From: UBA11612 sp963662375
GTDB taxonomy: Bacteria > Pseudomonadota > Alphaproteobacteria > Rhodospirillales > Rhodospirillaceae
Length of the DNA: 64,000 bases
Direction: 5' to 3'
Assembly (NCBI GenBank): GCA_963662375.2
Contig: CAXXRP010000008.1
Coordinates: forward strand, 1 to 64,000
Shown here: positions 16,418 to 24,864 of the stretch, piece after piece
Numbering within the stretch: position 1 is the stretch's first letter
How the letters are laid out: the number at the start of each line of letters is the position of its first letter
Position numbers and translations under genes: made by a program
The notes under the pieces: model-generated
Databases searched by the model: none
Told to the model about the DNA's origin: nothing
What the model saw: the letters and a program-made list of their open reading frames with translations, nothing else

Positions 16418-17373
16418 GCGAGCATTTCGTCGCTTTGTCCGGTGGCATTGGAGGAGGCAAGCTGGCGCTTGGTCTGTCCAGGATTCTTGCGGCGGAAGAA
16501 CTGACCATTGTAGCCAATACCGGCGATGATTTTGTCCATTTGGGGCTACATATAGCGCCAGACCTCGACACCATCATGTATACGCTCGCAGGTGTTTCGA
16601 ACGCCGAGACCGGGTGGGGTCGTGGCGGTGAAACCTGGAACTTTATGGCCGCGCTCAAGGGTCTTGGCGGTGAAACCTGGTTCAATCTGGGCGACAAGGA
16701 TTTGGCCACTCATGTCGAACGCGCTGAACGTTTCCGGCGGGGCGAGTCTTTGAGCCAGGTCACATCTGCCCTGTCAAGAGCTTTGGGTATCGAACACGCC
16801 ATCGTGCCAATGAGCGACGATCCGGTTCGTACCATCATCAGCACGTCGGATGGCGATCTCGCGTTTCAGCATTATTTTGTGCGTGAGAGATGCGAGCCCC
16901 GGATCACTGCTGTTCGCTTCGACGGCGCGGAAGCGGCCCGGCCCGCTCCTGCTTTTCTTCAGGCATTGGAAGAAGCGGATCTCACAGGTGTAATTATCTG
17001 TCCGTCGAATCCCTATGTCAGCATTGATCCCATTCTCGCATTACCGGGCATCCAGGAGTCGCTGGGCAGTATTGCAGTCCCGGTTGTGGCCGTATCACCG
17101 ATCATCAAGGGGATGGCCATAAAGGGCCCTACCGCAAAGATGATGGCCGAATTAGGTATGGAGGCCAATGTCGAAACGGTAGCCCGGCATTACCGTGGCC
17201 TTGTCGATGGTATGGTCATTGATGATCAGGACGTTTCGTCCCGGGCTTCTGTCGAGGCAGAGGGCGCGGTGGTCGGGATCACTAACACGATCATGAATAC
17301 GCTCACCGATCGAGAAAATCTGGCGCAGTACGTAATCGATTTCACAAGACAATTGAAACGGTCCGGGCAGTGA
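16414..17373 (+). CDS. cofD: 2-phospho-L-lactate transferase
   Basis: Joins the activated phospho-acid from CofC to the deazaflavin Fo, giving F420-0 or a variant. 319 residues, start ATGA overlapping the cofE stop. The N-terminal glycine-rich loop VALSGGIGGGKLALGLSRIL, VVANTGDDFVHLGLHIAPDLDT and GWGRGGETWNFM are CofD hallmarks, as are NLGDKDLATHVERAERF, ICPSNPYVSIDPILALPG and VAVSPIIKGMAIKGPTAKMM. Complete, with no sign of decay. Confidence 0.95.
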   Translation: MSEHFVALSGGIGGGKLALGLSRILAAEELTIVANTGDDFVHLGLHIAPDLDTIMYTLAGVSNAETGWGRGGETWNFMAALKGLGGETWFNLGDKDLATHVERAERFRRGESLSQVTSALSRALGIEHAIVPMSDDPVRTIISTSDGDLAFQHYFVRERCEPRITAVRFDGAEAARPAPAFLQALEEADLTGVIICPSNPYVSIDPILALPGIQESLGSIAVPVVAVSPIIKGMAIKGPTAKMMAELGMEANVETVARHYRGLVDGMVIDDQDVSSRASVEAEGAVVGITNTIMNTLTDRENLAQYVIDFTRQLKRSGQ

Positions 17374-18053
17374 GCAAGAAGGTGGAAGAGAAGGCGGTCT
17401 GGGCGGTTCTTCCGATAAAGGCCCTGCGCGGGGCCAAGGAAAGACTAGCTGACGTTCTTGGAGCGGAAGAACGGGCCGGCTTGGCAACCGCCATGGCGCA
17501 GGACATGCTTGCCAGCCTGACTGCAACAGCGGGCGTAGAGGGCGTCCTTGTCGTCTCGAACGCCGAGGAGGTAAGGGTGCTTGCCGGACAGTACGGCGTT
17601 AAAGTTCTACCAGAGAGTGATGGCCAAGGGCTTTCCGCGGCAGTGACCATCGCGGCTCAAGTCCTTACAAGAGAGCAGGTCCAGGCAATGATGGTTGTTC
17701 ACGGGGATATTCCGCTGGCCACGCCGGCCGATTTCGAACTGGTGCTGGACAGCGCCGCTCCATCGCCATCTATCACCGTTGTTCCATGCAGAAATGAAGA
17801 CGGATCCAATGTGATGATTTGCACACCTCCCGATGCTATCCCATTTCGTTATGGGCCGGGAAGCTACAACGCCCACCAACGGGCCGCCCGAGACGCAGGC
17901 ATTGACGCCAAAATCTTGCGGGTGCCGGGCCTCGCCCTCGATATCGATATACCGGAAGACTTGGCGGCGCTTCTTCAGCACCTTAATAGTGGAAAAATAG
18001 GTCCCAACACCGAGCGGTTTCTCTCTGAAAGACGCCTTGGGGAACAGCTGTAG
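17370..18053 (+). CDS. cofC: Phospholactate (or phosphoglycerate) guanylyltransferase CofC
   Basis: Activates a three-carbon phospho-acid with GTP for CofD. 227 residues, GTG start overlapping the cofD stop by four bases. The nucleotidyltransferase loop is VLPIKALRGAKERLADVLGA; VVHGDIPLATPADFELVL gives the metal-binding Asp, then VVPCRNEDGSNVM, FRYGPGSYNAHQRAARDAGI and the C-terminal ALDIDIPEDLAALL. Which acid is used (2-phospholactate, phosphoenolpyruvate or 3-phosphoglycerate) cannot be read reliably by eye; 3-phosphoglycerate is known for a Paraburkholderia enzyme. The convergent DUF35 gene ends 7 bases away. Confidence 0.93.
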   Translation: MSKKVEEKAVWAVLPIKALRGAKERLADVLGAEERAGLATAMAQDMLASLTATAGVEGVLVVSNAEEVRVLAGQYGVKVLPESDGQGLSAAVTIAAQVLTREQVQAMMVVHGDIPLATPADFELVLDSAAPSPSITVVPCRNEDGSNVMICTPPDAIPFRYGPGSYNAHQRAARDAGIDAKILRVPGLALDIDIPEDLAALLQHLNSGKIGPNTERFLSERRLGEQL

Positions 18054-18060
18054 CATTCAC

Positions 18061-18474
18061 TCATTGCACAGGACAAAACATCGGCACGGAAATTTCGTCC
18101 GACCAATCTTCGAATATGACCTCCACAGCCATGCCTATACATATTTTCTCAGGGTCGCAATCCAAGATGTTACTCATCATTTGGACGTCTTCTTCCAATC
18201 TGATCAGCGCCAGGACGGTCACACCACCGTCGGCGTAGGCCTTCGATATCACGCGGCGCATGATGGTGTAGCTAACAATTTGGCCTCGCCCGCTGGCCTC
18301 GACCCACTCGATATTGTCGCCCATACAATGGCTACAAAAGGTTCGTGGATAGAACTGGTGCTTTCCGCAGTTAACGCATTTCTGGATAAGCAACTGATGA
18401 CTTTGGCACGCTTTCCAATAGGGGGCCGTCTCGGGCGTAGGTACCGGGAAGCGTTTAGTCGGTTGCTTGTTCAT
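18061..18474 (-). CDS. Zn-ribbon/OB-fold protein (DUF35, ChsH2-C-terminus-like)
   Basis: 137 residues from ATG 18474, which overlaps the stop of the upstream thiolase-like gene (TAATG). A four-cysteine rubredoxin-like zinc ribbon (CVNCGKHQFYPRTFCSHC) is followed by an OB-fold (GRGQIVSYTIMRRVISKAYA, VEVIFEDW). DUF35 proteins are partners of thiolase-like enzymes. In actinobacterial steroid side-chain removal the DUF35 domain of ChsH2 forms the aldolase with Ltp2. The fused upstream thiolase-like gene makes the same partnership likely here. The frame is open to 18507, but the overlapping start is favoured. Confidence 0.85.
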   Translation of the reverse strand: MNKQPTKRFPVPTPETAPYWKACQSHQLLIQKCVNCGKHQFYPRTFCSHCMGDNIEWVEASGRGQIVSYTIMRRVISKAYADGGVTVLALIRLEEDVQMMSNILDCDPEKICIGMAVEVIFEDWSDEISVPMFCPVQ

Positions 18475-19643
18475 TAGCTCCGCTCCCTTCCTAAAACCAA
18501 CGTACAATGGCTCGACATGATACCACCCTGGGCGTGAACCAGAGCTCTCTCGGCGTTCTTCACCTGTCTTTTACCGGCGGCGTGGCGCAACTGCTGCACG
18601 GCCTCGGTCAATGCAAACATTGAACCGGGATTTCCCGGGTGACAGTGGGACAACAATCCTCCGTGTGTGTTGGTGGGAAGCGATCCGTCAAGGCCCAGGT
18701 TCCCTGCCTCGATAAAAGCACCAGCTTCACCCTTATCGCAAAAACCTAAATCCTCAAGCTCAATCAATACTACCGGAGTGAAGCAGTCATATAACTCAGC
18801 AAAATCGATATCCTCTGGTCCCAGTTCCGCCATTTCATAGGCGCGCTTGCCGGAGTCTACGGCAGCTGAAGTGGTAAGGCTGTGTGCCTGGCTTATATGC
18901 TCATGCCGGTAGCCTTCCCCGGCACCCAACAAATAGACCGGCGGCTGTATCATATCCGCTGCACGCTCCGCCGAGGTCAGCACGACTGCTGCACCCCCAT
19001 CGGAGACCAATGAACAGTCTAGCAAGTGAAGCGGGTCGGCGATCAAGCGGGATGCCAACACGTCCTCCACAGTGATTGGCTCCCGCATTTGCGCGTGGGG
19101 ATTTAACTGGGCGTGGTTCCGGCTGTTCACGGCCACCGCAGCTAGCTGTTCGGGCGTTGTGCCGTAAGCCTCCATATAGGCGCGGGCGATCAGGGCATAG
19201 AAGGCTGGTGCGGTCGGTGTGTAGGGGCTTTCGAACTGGGGGTGGCCGGACGACGACTGGAATGTCATTACCCGCTCACGCGTCATGCCGCTACGCAGGC
19301 TGTCAGCCATGCTGACAACTACCGTTTTACATACACCCATGGCAATCGCAGAAGCTGCGTGGTGCAGAACGGCAAACGACGTTCCTCCGCCAGCACCGAC
19401 GCTCAGACAATAGCGTGGGAAAATCTGCAGATATTCGGCAATCATCCCCGCATGATACATAGAGGGATCCGCCATGGAGTTGCAGGTAATCAGGCCATCG
19501 ACATCATCCTTGCTGATGCCGGTATCATCCAGTGCACGCGTGATCGCATCAACGCAGAGCCCGGTTGCCCCCATGTGCGGCACCACGCCAACCTCAGTAT
19601 CAGCGGCGCCGACAATCGCCACTTTTCCCCGCAGCGCGTTCAA
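18474..19643 (-). CDS. Thiolase-like protein, probable Ltp2-type aldolase
   Basis: 389 residues. SCP2/thiolase-like fold: GKVAIVGAADTEVGV, GLITCNSMADPSMY, YCLSVGAGGGTSFAVLHHAA, ELYDCFTPVVLIELEDLGFC, NTHGGLLSHCHPGNPGS. At the usual nucleophile position, where thiolases have C-[AS]-[SG]-G, the sequence is GGTSF, so a normal thiolytic cysteine is missing. That, and the coupled DUF35 gene, suggests a retro-aldol cleaving enzyme such as Ltp2 rather than a thiolase. It overlaps the MaoC-like gene upstream by four bases. The substrate is unknown. Confidence 0.8.
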   Translation of the reverse strand: MNALRGKVAIVGAADTEVGVVPHMGATGLCVDAITRALDDTGISKDDVDGLITCNSMADPSMYHAGMIAEYLQIFPRYCLSVGAGGGTSFAVLHHAASAIAMGVCKTVVVSMADSLRSGMTRERVMTFQSSSGHPQFESPYTPTAPAFYALIARAYMEAYGTTPEQLAAVAVNSRNHAQLNPHAQMREPITVEDVLASRLIADPLHLLDCSLVSDGGAAVVLTSAERAADMIQPPVYLLGAGEGYRHEHISQAHSLTTSAAVDSGKRAYEMAELGPEDIDFAELYDCFTPVVLIELEDLGFCDKGEAGAFIEAGNLGLDGSLPTNTHGGLLSHCHPGNPGSMFALTEAVQQLRHAAGKRQVKNAERALVHAQGGIMSSHCTLVLGRERS

Positions 19644-20071
19644 CTTCGCCTCCCCCTTTTTTTGTTGAAACGCGCCAGCGCCTGCCCCGGTGTTATGATC
19701 CGATCATTGATGCCGCGTACATTGACCTCAATCTCAACTTCACGGGTATCGGGATCCACCGACAGCACTTTCCCTTCCGACCGCAGCGACTCGCCAACGC
19801 AGGAGTATTTCCGGTTGGTATAGCTAATAGTGGTGAGTACTCCGTCATCGCCGAGCCACTCCAGGACACATTGCGTCAACCAATCTCCCATCAGCGGCCC
19901 TGGGATCACAAGGCCCGGATATTTTTCTTCGTCCGTGGCGTAGGGATAGTCAAAGTGAATCCTATGGGCGTTCCACAGCGCCGCATTGTAAAGAAATAAC
20001 TGAATTGTGTTGGGCTCGAACATGCGTTCGGGAAGCTTGTCACCTGGCTGCACGGTTTCGATTCGTGACAT
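19640..20071 (-). CDS. MaoC-like hydratase, C-terminal-type hotdog protein
   Basis: 143 residues with one hotdog domain. NAHRIHFDYPYATDEEKYPG with VIPGPLMGDWL is the hydratase-2 motif with catalytic His/Asp (H-x-D). With the next gene upstream (5-base gap) it likely forms a two-subunit enoyl-CoA hydratase, as ChsH1 and the N-terminal part of ChsH2 do. It overlaps the thiolase-like gene by four bases, so hydration and retro-aldol cleavage would be coupled in one operon. Confidence 0.8.
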   Translation of the reverse strand: MSRIETVQPGDKLPERMFEPNTIQLFLYNAALWNAHRIHFDYPYATDEEKYPGLVIPGPLMGDWLTQCVLEWLGDDGVLTTISYTNRKYSCVGESLRSEGKVLSVDPDTREVEIEVNVRGINDRIITPGQALARFNKKRGRRS

Positions 20072-20076
20072 AGCCG

Positions 20077-20532
20077 TTACCGCATGATTCTGGTTGTCTT
20101 TTCGGTCAGCACTTGGTCACCTGATTTGGTTTCGACTTCCATGTCGATTTCGTAAAAAATAAGCGGTCCCTGAGACCCCTGTTTTTCGTAAATACCAGTC
20201 AAAGTACGTTTGGCGACCAACACATCTCCCGGGCGAATGGGCCGATGATATTCGATCTTTAGGCCGCCTGCCATGGCTCTTTCAAGGGGCAGTTTTGGCA
20301 CCAGCGCGTCAATAAAAACACCGTCCGGGGTCAGTTGGTTCTGTTCCACAACATCCCAGAACAGGGCCACGTGAAACATGGGCGGGGCTTCATCTCCGGC
20401 AAGATATTTTTTCAGACGTTGACCTGTGGCGACTGAATATTTGCGGATATCCCGGCGAGTCACCAATTCTTTCTTGGGAGGCGCCTCGCGCCCGATGTGA
20501 GCTAATAATTCCGGGGTTATCAATGAACTCAT
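20077..20532 (-). CDS. MaoC-like dehydratase, N-terminal-type (FAS1-like) hotdog protein
   Basis: 151 residues, FAS1-like dehydratase/MaoC N-terminal domain: KKELVTRRDIRKYSVATGQR, MFHVALFWDVVEQNQL, GLKIEYHRPIRPGDVLVAKR, and IFYEIDMEVETKSGDQVL. Such domains usually lack the catalytic His/Asp and pair with an active MaoC domain, here the gene 5 bases downstream. The pair is probably a heterodimeric hydratase for a bulky enoyl-CoA. Confidence 0.8.
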   Translation of the reverse strand: MSSLITPELLAHIGREAPPKKELVTRRDIRKYSVATGQRLKKYLAGDEAPPMFHVALFWDVVEQNQLTPDGVFIDALVPKLPLERAMAGGLKIEYHRPIRPGDVLVAKRTLTGIYEKQGSQGPLIFYEIDMEVETKSGDQVLTEKTTRIMR

Positions 20533-20666
20533 ACTCGTTTCTTTGCATTCTTCATCAGGCAGCCCGATCGTCGCGATTGCCTGAACAGTTCCGTGCGGTG
20601 AGATTGCGCTCTGCCGCCGTCTGGTTCAACATGCCCATGAACAGTGTCATGTGCGCTGTGCCTGTA

Positions 20667-21080
20667 TCAATATGGCAGGTCAAGGCCCAGATCACGCACA
20701 GAGATTAGCCAGTCGCTATCCACTTTAATCACCTTGTCGCGATAGACGCCGGTCGCAATCAGTCTATTCTTTCCGTTTTCAGTGCCAAACAATGTCACGT
20801 AAGAGACAACTGTGGCATCGGCGTTCCCTTCCGCCTCAAAGAACACGTTGGTAATGACATGGCGCCGCTTATCGGTCTGCCCTGACATCGAGTCCGCCAT
20901 CAGCTTCATAATGGCCTCACGCCCCTTAAAAGGTCCCACATCGTCGCTATTGGCTATGCGCACTACCATGCTTGCCTCGGGGGCAAAGCACTTCTCAACC
21001 ATGTCGAGATCGTGCTCATCGTACCCGTATGCCGCGCGGCTCAGGAGTTCTTGTATCGCCAGTTTATCCGTTGTTTCCAT
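20667..21080 (-). CDS. NTF2/SnoaL-like protein
   Basis: 137 residues with the cone-shaped NTF2 fold pattern: an N-terminal helix (KLAIQELLSRAAYGYDEHDL), DMVEKCFAPEASMVV, a middle block KGREAIMKLM, RRHVITNVFF, and a C-terminal strand set ending SDWLISVRDLGL. Members act as isomerases, dehydratases or hydrolases, or only bind ligands. The AYGYDEHD stretch resembles the active-site entry of SnoaL_4-type proteins. It lies in the minus-strand catabolic set, 134 bases downstream of nothing else on its strand but the TetR gene, and probably acts on the same substrate. Confidence 0.75.
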   Translation of the reverse strand: METTDKLAIQELLSRAAYGYDEHDLDMVEKCFAPEASMVVRIANSDDVGPFKGREAIMKLMADSMSGQTDKRRHVITNVFFEAEGNADATVVSYVTLFGTENGKNRLIATGVYRDKVIKVDSDWLISVRDLGLDLPY

Positions 21081-21143
21081 GATTTTTGTTTCCCAATTTT
21101 GGAGTTCTAAACATGTCGAGTGAACCTGCCCAAGCTAACGTTT

Positions 21144-21833
21144 TCACCCTTTCTCAGTCAAACCAGCAATCTTTAGCATTGTCGTATGAAAGAGGCGATG
21201 GGCCTCGAGCAGAGTAAAGCCTTTGTCGAAATATACAGCAGTGCGCAGGCCTATCAGTGTCGCGTAAGCGACCTCGGCAGAATCCTCTGCACCAGAGAGG
21301 AACCCGCATGGGGTTTGTTCGAGTAATTCCGTCAAATAGGCTTTGCATTTCGCGTCCAGTTCAGCCTTATTGCGCCTCAGCACCTTATCATTGACAGCCA
21401 CGCCAAAGCACTCAAGCATGAGCCCAATTTCGGATTTTGTTATTCCCGTACCAGCAAAGAAGAACTTGGCCAAAAGATCGATCTGGCGACGCGGGCTCTC
21501 CTCTCGTATTTTATCCAGGCGGCGAAGAACCTGGTTTGAAACTTTCTGAAAATATTGTTGAAGTATCGCATCCTTGCCATCAAAATAATAAAGTAGATGG
21601 CTGGGGTACATTCCAGCGACTTCAGCCACATCCGCGAGCGTTGTCTTTGCATAACCCACTTTGATCATGCAGTCGTGAAGCGCCCACAGGATATCTTTCC
21701 GGCGTTTGTCCCCGCGTTCCTGGGCGGGTTTCTTCTGCGCTTTCACCCGATTTTTCTCTCGAACTACGGCGGGCAACTCTATGCTGAACGGCTTGGTCGT
21801 TAGAGTTTGCAGGATTCGCCCCGTCAATGACAA
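21144..21833 (-). CDS. TetR/AcrR-family transcriptional regulator
   Basis: Up to 229 residues. The DNA-binding domain is RRKDILWALHDCMIKVGYAK, TTLADVAEVAGMYPSHLLYYF and DGKDAILQQYF, the usual TetR helix-turn-helix. The rest is an all-helical ligand domain. The start is unclear: ATG 21833 overlaps the preceding SDR gene, while GTG 21746 (GAGAG upstream) gives about 200 residues, more typical. It is the only regulator seen in the catabolic island and the obvious candidate to bind the TTGAA-N5-TTCAA palindromes, with an acyl-CoA as likely effector. That link is inference. Confidence 0.85.
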   Translation of the reverse strand: MSLTGRILQTLTTKPFSIELPAVVREKNRVKAQKKPAQERGDKRRKDILWALHDCMIKVGYAKTTLADVAEVAGMYPSHLLYYFDGKDAILQQYFQKVSNQVLRRLDKIREESPRRQIDLLAKFFFAGTGITKSEIGLMLECFGVAVNDKVLRRNKAELDAKCKAYLTELLEQTPCGFLSGAEDSAEVAYATLIGLRTAVYFDKGFTLLEAHRLFHTTMLKIAGLTEKG

Positions 21834-22551
21834 AAACTCCGCCAGTCACGAAATCAGACTTGCTTGACGCCAGATAACAGACCAGCGGTCCAATCTCTTC
21901 GGGCGCACCCATACGGCGGGCGGGAATCTTGGCTAATCGGCGTTTTAGGATGTCCGGTGATTCCAGAACCGCGCTCTGCGCGTCTGTCTCAAACGCACCG
22001 GGTGCAATCGCGTTCACCTGGATACCGTTCTTGGCCCATTCGGAAGCAAGCGCCTTGGTGAATTGCAGCAGCGCACCTTTGGATGATGAATAGGCCACCA
22101 GCATTACCTTGCCTAGAATTCCCGAAGTTGACGCGATATTGATGATTTTTCCAGATCCCTGCTTGGCCATGTGCTTTCCGGCGGCGCGAGCCAGAATCGC
22201 CGGCGCGGTAACATTCACCGCCATCACCTTTTCCCAAACTGAAAGGTCTTGCTCCAGAAACTTGCCGGCGGGTGCAATCCCAGCGTTATTCACGACGATA
22301 TCGATACCTCCGAACGTATCGATCGCCACCTGCGGTAGTCTGGCGACCGTTTCGGTATCGCTCATATCGCACTGCACAGGGTGAATATGATCGGGTGACG
22401 TCGCCTTGAAATCGGTCAGAGCATCAATCGACCTTGCCGCGGCAACGACGAATGCGCCCTGCTCGACCAGGGCGGCTGCCGCCGCGCGCCCAAGCCCGCG
22501 GCTGGCGCCAGTGACAATTGCCACCCGCCCTTCGAGCTCCAGGTCCATCAT
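21622..22551 (-). CDS. Short-chain dehydrogenase/reductase, C-terminus altered by an apparent frameshift
   Basis: Classical SDR: cofactor loop TGASRGLGRAAAAAL, NNAGIAPAG, catalytic Ser in INIASTSGILG and YSSSKGA with the YxxxK pattern, and the end FVTGGVFVIDG. As written the frame runs about 60 residues past the normal end (NPANSNDQAVQHRVARRSS) into the TetR gene. Adding one base to the four-C run at 21819-21822 would give FVIDGGESCKL and a stop at 21800, a usual SDR ending. So the true gene is probably 21800-22551, 250 residues. It overlaps the acyl-CoA dehydrogenase gene by four bases. Confidence 0.8.
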   Translation of the reverse strand: MMDLELEGRVAIVTGASRGLGRAAAAALVEQGAFVVAAARSIDALTDFKATSPDHIHPVQCDMSDTETVARLPQVAIDTFGGIDIVVNNAGIAPAGKFLEQDLSVWEKVMAVNVTAPAILARAAGKHMAKQGSGKIINIASTSGILGKVMLVAYSSSKGALLQFTKALASEWAKNGIQVNAIAPGAFETDAQSAVLESPDILKRRLAKIPARRMGAPEEIGPLVCYLASSKSDFVTGGVFVIDGANPANSNDQAVQHRVARRSSREKSGESAEETRPGTRGQTPERYPVGASRLHDQSGLCKDNARGCG

Positions 22552-23678
22552 GGCACGATCCTGGTAAGTTCACTCGCAATGCCAAGGCGTAACACTTCTG
22601 AGGATCCTTCATATATGCGCATCGGCCGCGCCTGACGATACAGGCGCTCGATCTTTGAATCCTGAACAAGCCCCCAACGGCCCATCATCTGAACGCAGCG
22701 GTCAACCACCCGCGAAGCCATCTCGCTGGCAGCAAGCTTGGCCATCGAGGAATAGGGCAGGTTCGCCGACGGATCGCTTCGGGCCATTGTGGCAGCCCTG
22801 TAAGTCAGGAGCCTTGCCATCTCCACCTCGGTCCAGCTATCCGCAAGCATTTGTGCGACCGATCCTAATTTTGCGAGGGGTTTGCCAAACTGTTCCCTGG
22901 ACCGGGTGTGGCGGACAGCCTCTTCCAGCGCGGCCTGGGCCAGGCCTACGGCAGCACCGGCAACCGATACCCGAAACACTGACAAAGTTGACAACACTAG
23001 CGCCAGTCCCTTTCCAGCCGGCCCGAGGCGGGCGTCGCTCGGTAGTGAGACGTTGCTGAATTCGATTTCGCCCAATACATGCGGTGCGATTAACCCAGGC
23101 GTGGGCGTGATCGATAAACCCTCCGCATCCGCCGGAACCAGCACCATTGAAAAACCAGCCCCTTCCTTTGCAAAAACAACATAGAAGGTCGCGTATCCGG
23201 CATTGGAAATAAATGACTTTGATCCGTTCAAGACAAGACCGTCTCCATCGGAGACAATTTCCGTGGTAACCGACTTGAGGTCGGAACCGGCGACAGGTTC
23301 GGTCAGGGCCAGCGCCGGTAAGACTTCTGCTGTCGCAATTCGGGGAAGCCACTGTGACCGCTGCAGATCAGAGCCGGCCGCGGTCACTGCAAAACTGCCA
23401 ATTCCCTGAAGGGCGAACAGAGAGTCCATATGAGAGGACGTTGCCATCAGCACTTCCCTAACGAGGCAGATGGCGAGGGGATCAATTTCTTCGAACCTGC
23501 CACCGTATCGCGAGGGCACCATCAGGTTGGCCAATTTGCTGGTTTGCAGTGCTTCCAGCATACCGGGGTGAAGCTCATTGGATGCGTCCGCCTCGCAGGC
23601 GAAATGATCGACGGACTGTGCAAGCGCCTGGGCTTCGCGCTGGATCTCCAGATACTTGGCGTCGAGATCAAAATTCAT
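22548..23678 (-). CDS. Acyl-CoA dehydrogenase
   Basis: 376 residues, FAD-dependent. PALALTEPVAGSDLKSVTTE and GLVLNGSKSFISNAG are the two family signatures around the flavin; QFGKPLAKLGSVAQMLAD and the C-terminal QMMGRWGLVQDSKIERLYRQ with YEGSSEVLRLGIA complete the fold. The last segment holds the usual Glu-containing catalytic loop (IYEGSSE). It is upstream of and overlaps the SDR gene by four bases. Probably introduces an alpha,beta double bond in the CoA ester that the MaoC pair then hydrates. Confidence 0.9.
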   Translation of the reverse strand: MNFDLDAKYLEIQREAQALAQSVDHFACEADASNELHPGMLEALQTSKLANLMVPSRYGGRFEEIDPLAICLVREVLMATSSHMDSLFALQGIGSFAVTAAGSDLQRSQWLPRIATAEVLPALALTEPVAGSDLKSVTTEIVSDGDGLVLNGSKSFISNAGYATFYVVFAKEGAGFSMVLVPADAEGLSITPTPGLIAPHVLGEIEFSNVSLPSDARLGPAGKGLALVLSTLSVFRVSVAGAAVGLAQAALEEAVRHTRSREQFGKPLAKLGSVAQMLADSWTEVEMARLLTYRAATMARSDPSANLPYSSMAKLAASEMASRVVDRCVQMMGRWGLVQDSKIERLYRQARPMRIYEGSSEVLRLGIASELTRIVP

Positions 23679-23728
23679 TTCGGACGATCTTCCCTCGTTC
23701 TAATTCCCTGGCGCAGGAAGCGAGGAAA

Positions 23729-24511
23729 TTAGCCGTCCTCCCGTTTCGCCCGCCCCTTGAACTGGGGGCGCCGCTTTTCCATGAAGGCGCTGGCACCTTC
23801 AATCATGTCTTCGGAGCCTATGGCCTGAACCAGTATGCTAAGACCGCTTAGATAGGCGTCGCGGCATTGGTTCCACCAGACATTGGAACTAACCTTGGCA
23901 ATTTCCAGGTAACGCGGACTCATACAGAGAAGTTCCTCAGCCCACTTGGTGACTTCCTCATCCAGCTTATCGTCTGGAACAACTGCGTTGATCCAGCCCA
24001 TGTCACATGCCTCCTGCGCATTTATACCGGCGGCACATAAACGCCACTTCCTTGGCTCGTTTTTCCCCGATATTGATGGCAAGAAAGTTGGTGACCCCCC
24101 AGAACCGGGGCGCTACCGACCCGAACGCCGGTCTGGCCAAAGGTCGCCGATTCGGCTGCGATGGCCAGATCACAAGCCACCACTAGTTCATTGCCACCAC
24201 CGGCTGCTGCTCCATTTACCGCCGCGATTACGGGCCGGGGGCTTGTACGGATGGACTCGTATACATCGAGTGATCCGTAAAACATGCTGCGCAATTCTTC
24301 TGGATCCGGATCGCTCAGGTTGGCCAAGTAACCTCCGGCACAGAAGGCGCGGCCGGTTCCCGTCAGAACAATGACGCCGCTGCGGGATGAGCTTCGGATT
24401 GCTTTGATGAGTTCCTCGGCCATTTCCGCATCGTAAGCGTTCATGCGTTCCGGACGGTTCAGGCGGATCCAGGCAACCTCACCCCCTCACTTTAATTTCT
24501 ATGTCAGACAT
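23729..24511 (-). pseudogene. Enoyl-CoA hydratase/isomerase, broken by three single-base frameshifts
   Basis: ATG 24511 has a good AAGGGG site and starts MSDIEIKVRG. An extra base in the C run at 24482-24486 then stops it, although EVAWIRLNRPERMNAYDAEM follows in another frame. That frame carries AFCAGGYLANL and NGAAAGGGNELVVACDLAIA (oxyanion hole) to GSAPVLGG. At the six-C run 24095-24100 the frame is lost; TNFLAINIGEKRAKEVAFMC reads in the next frame, and near 24026 it changes again to INAQEACDMGWINAVVPDD. The rest to 23729 is normal. About 260 residues when repaired. All three events are in or near short homopolymers. Confidence 0.85.
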
Positions 24512-24710
24512 GCCAATTCCCCTTCAGAATCCAGATACCTGCGCATCCGGTTTAAGCCTCACGAAAGTGTCTGTCTGATAGCACTTCACCTTCGCCACCA
24601 GCGACTTTGTATTGACCTATTCCGATTTCTGCAGCGGACGTCCAAGAGAGACATTGGAGATGCATGTACTGTTGGCCCATCTCCAGATTACTGAGCACCA
24701 TATGAGAAAT

Positions 24711-24725
24711 TTGAATTATGTTCAA
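24711..24725. promoter_or_regulatory. Putative operator TTGAA-N5-TTCAA (site 1)
   Basis: ttgaattatgttcaa, a perfect 5-bp-arm palindrome with a 5-base centre. The same pattern occurs at 33537 and 43150, each time in a divergent intergenic region of the catabolic island. Confidence 0.55.
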
Positions 24726-24733
24726 GTTTAGCT

Positions 24734-24751
24734 TGACAGCGCAATCTGTCA
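24734..24751. promoter_or_regulatory. Palindrome tgacag-N6-ctgtca
   Basis: Perfect 6-bp arms with a 6-base spacer, 9 bases downstream of operator-like site 1 and 113 bases before the dehydrogenase start. It may bind a dimeric regulator; no second copy of this exact element was noticed. Confidence 0.35.
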
Positions 24752-24864
24752 GACGTCCCGCTACCGTCGGCCAATAAATAAGAATCGATGCGGTGTGGGC
24801 CTGACGATGCGCTTGCGCCGTTACCTATTTTGACAGTACCGTGGGGTCCTGTAAGATTATTGCC

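Larger units (their letters stand above)
24512..24864. promoter_or_regulatory. Divergent intergenic region, enoyl-CoA hydratase/PQQ-type dehydrogenase
   Basis: About 350 bases without a gene, between divergent transcription units. It contains a TTGAA-N5-TTCAA palindrome (24711-24725), a second palindrome tgacag-N6-ctgtca (24734-24751), and further tgtctg/cagaca blocks around 24503-24511 and 24570-24580. It is a likely control region for both sides. Confidence 0.5.

Noticed and set aside
18474..19643. Ordinary acetyl-CoA acetyltransferase
   Set aside because: The cysteine expected at the nucleophile position is absent (GGTSF instead of a C-[AS]-[SG]-G motif) and a DUF35 partner is coupled to it.
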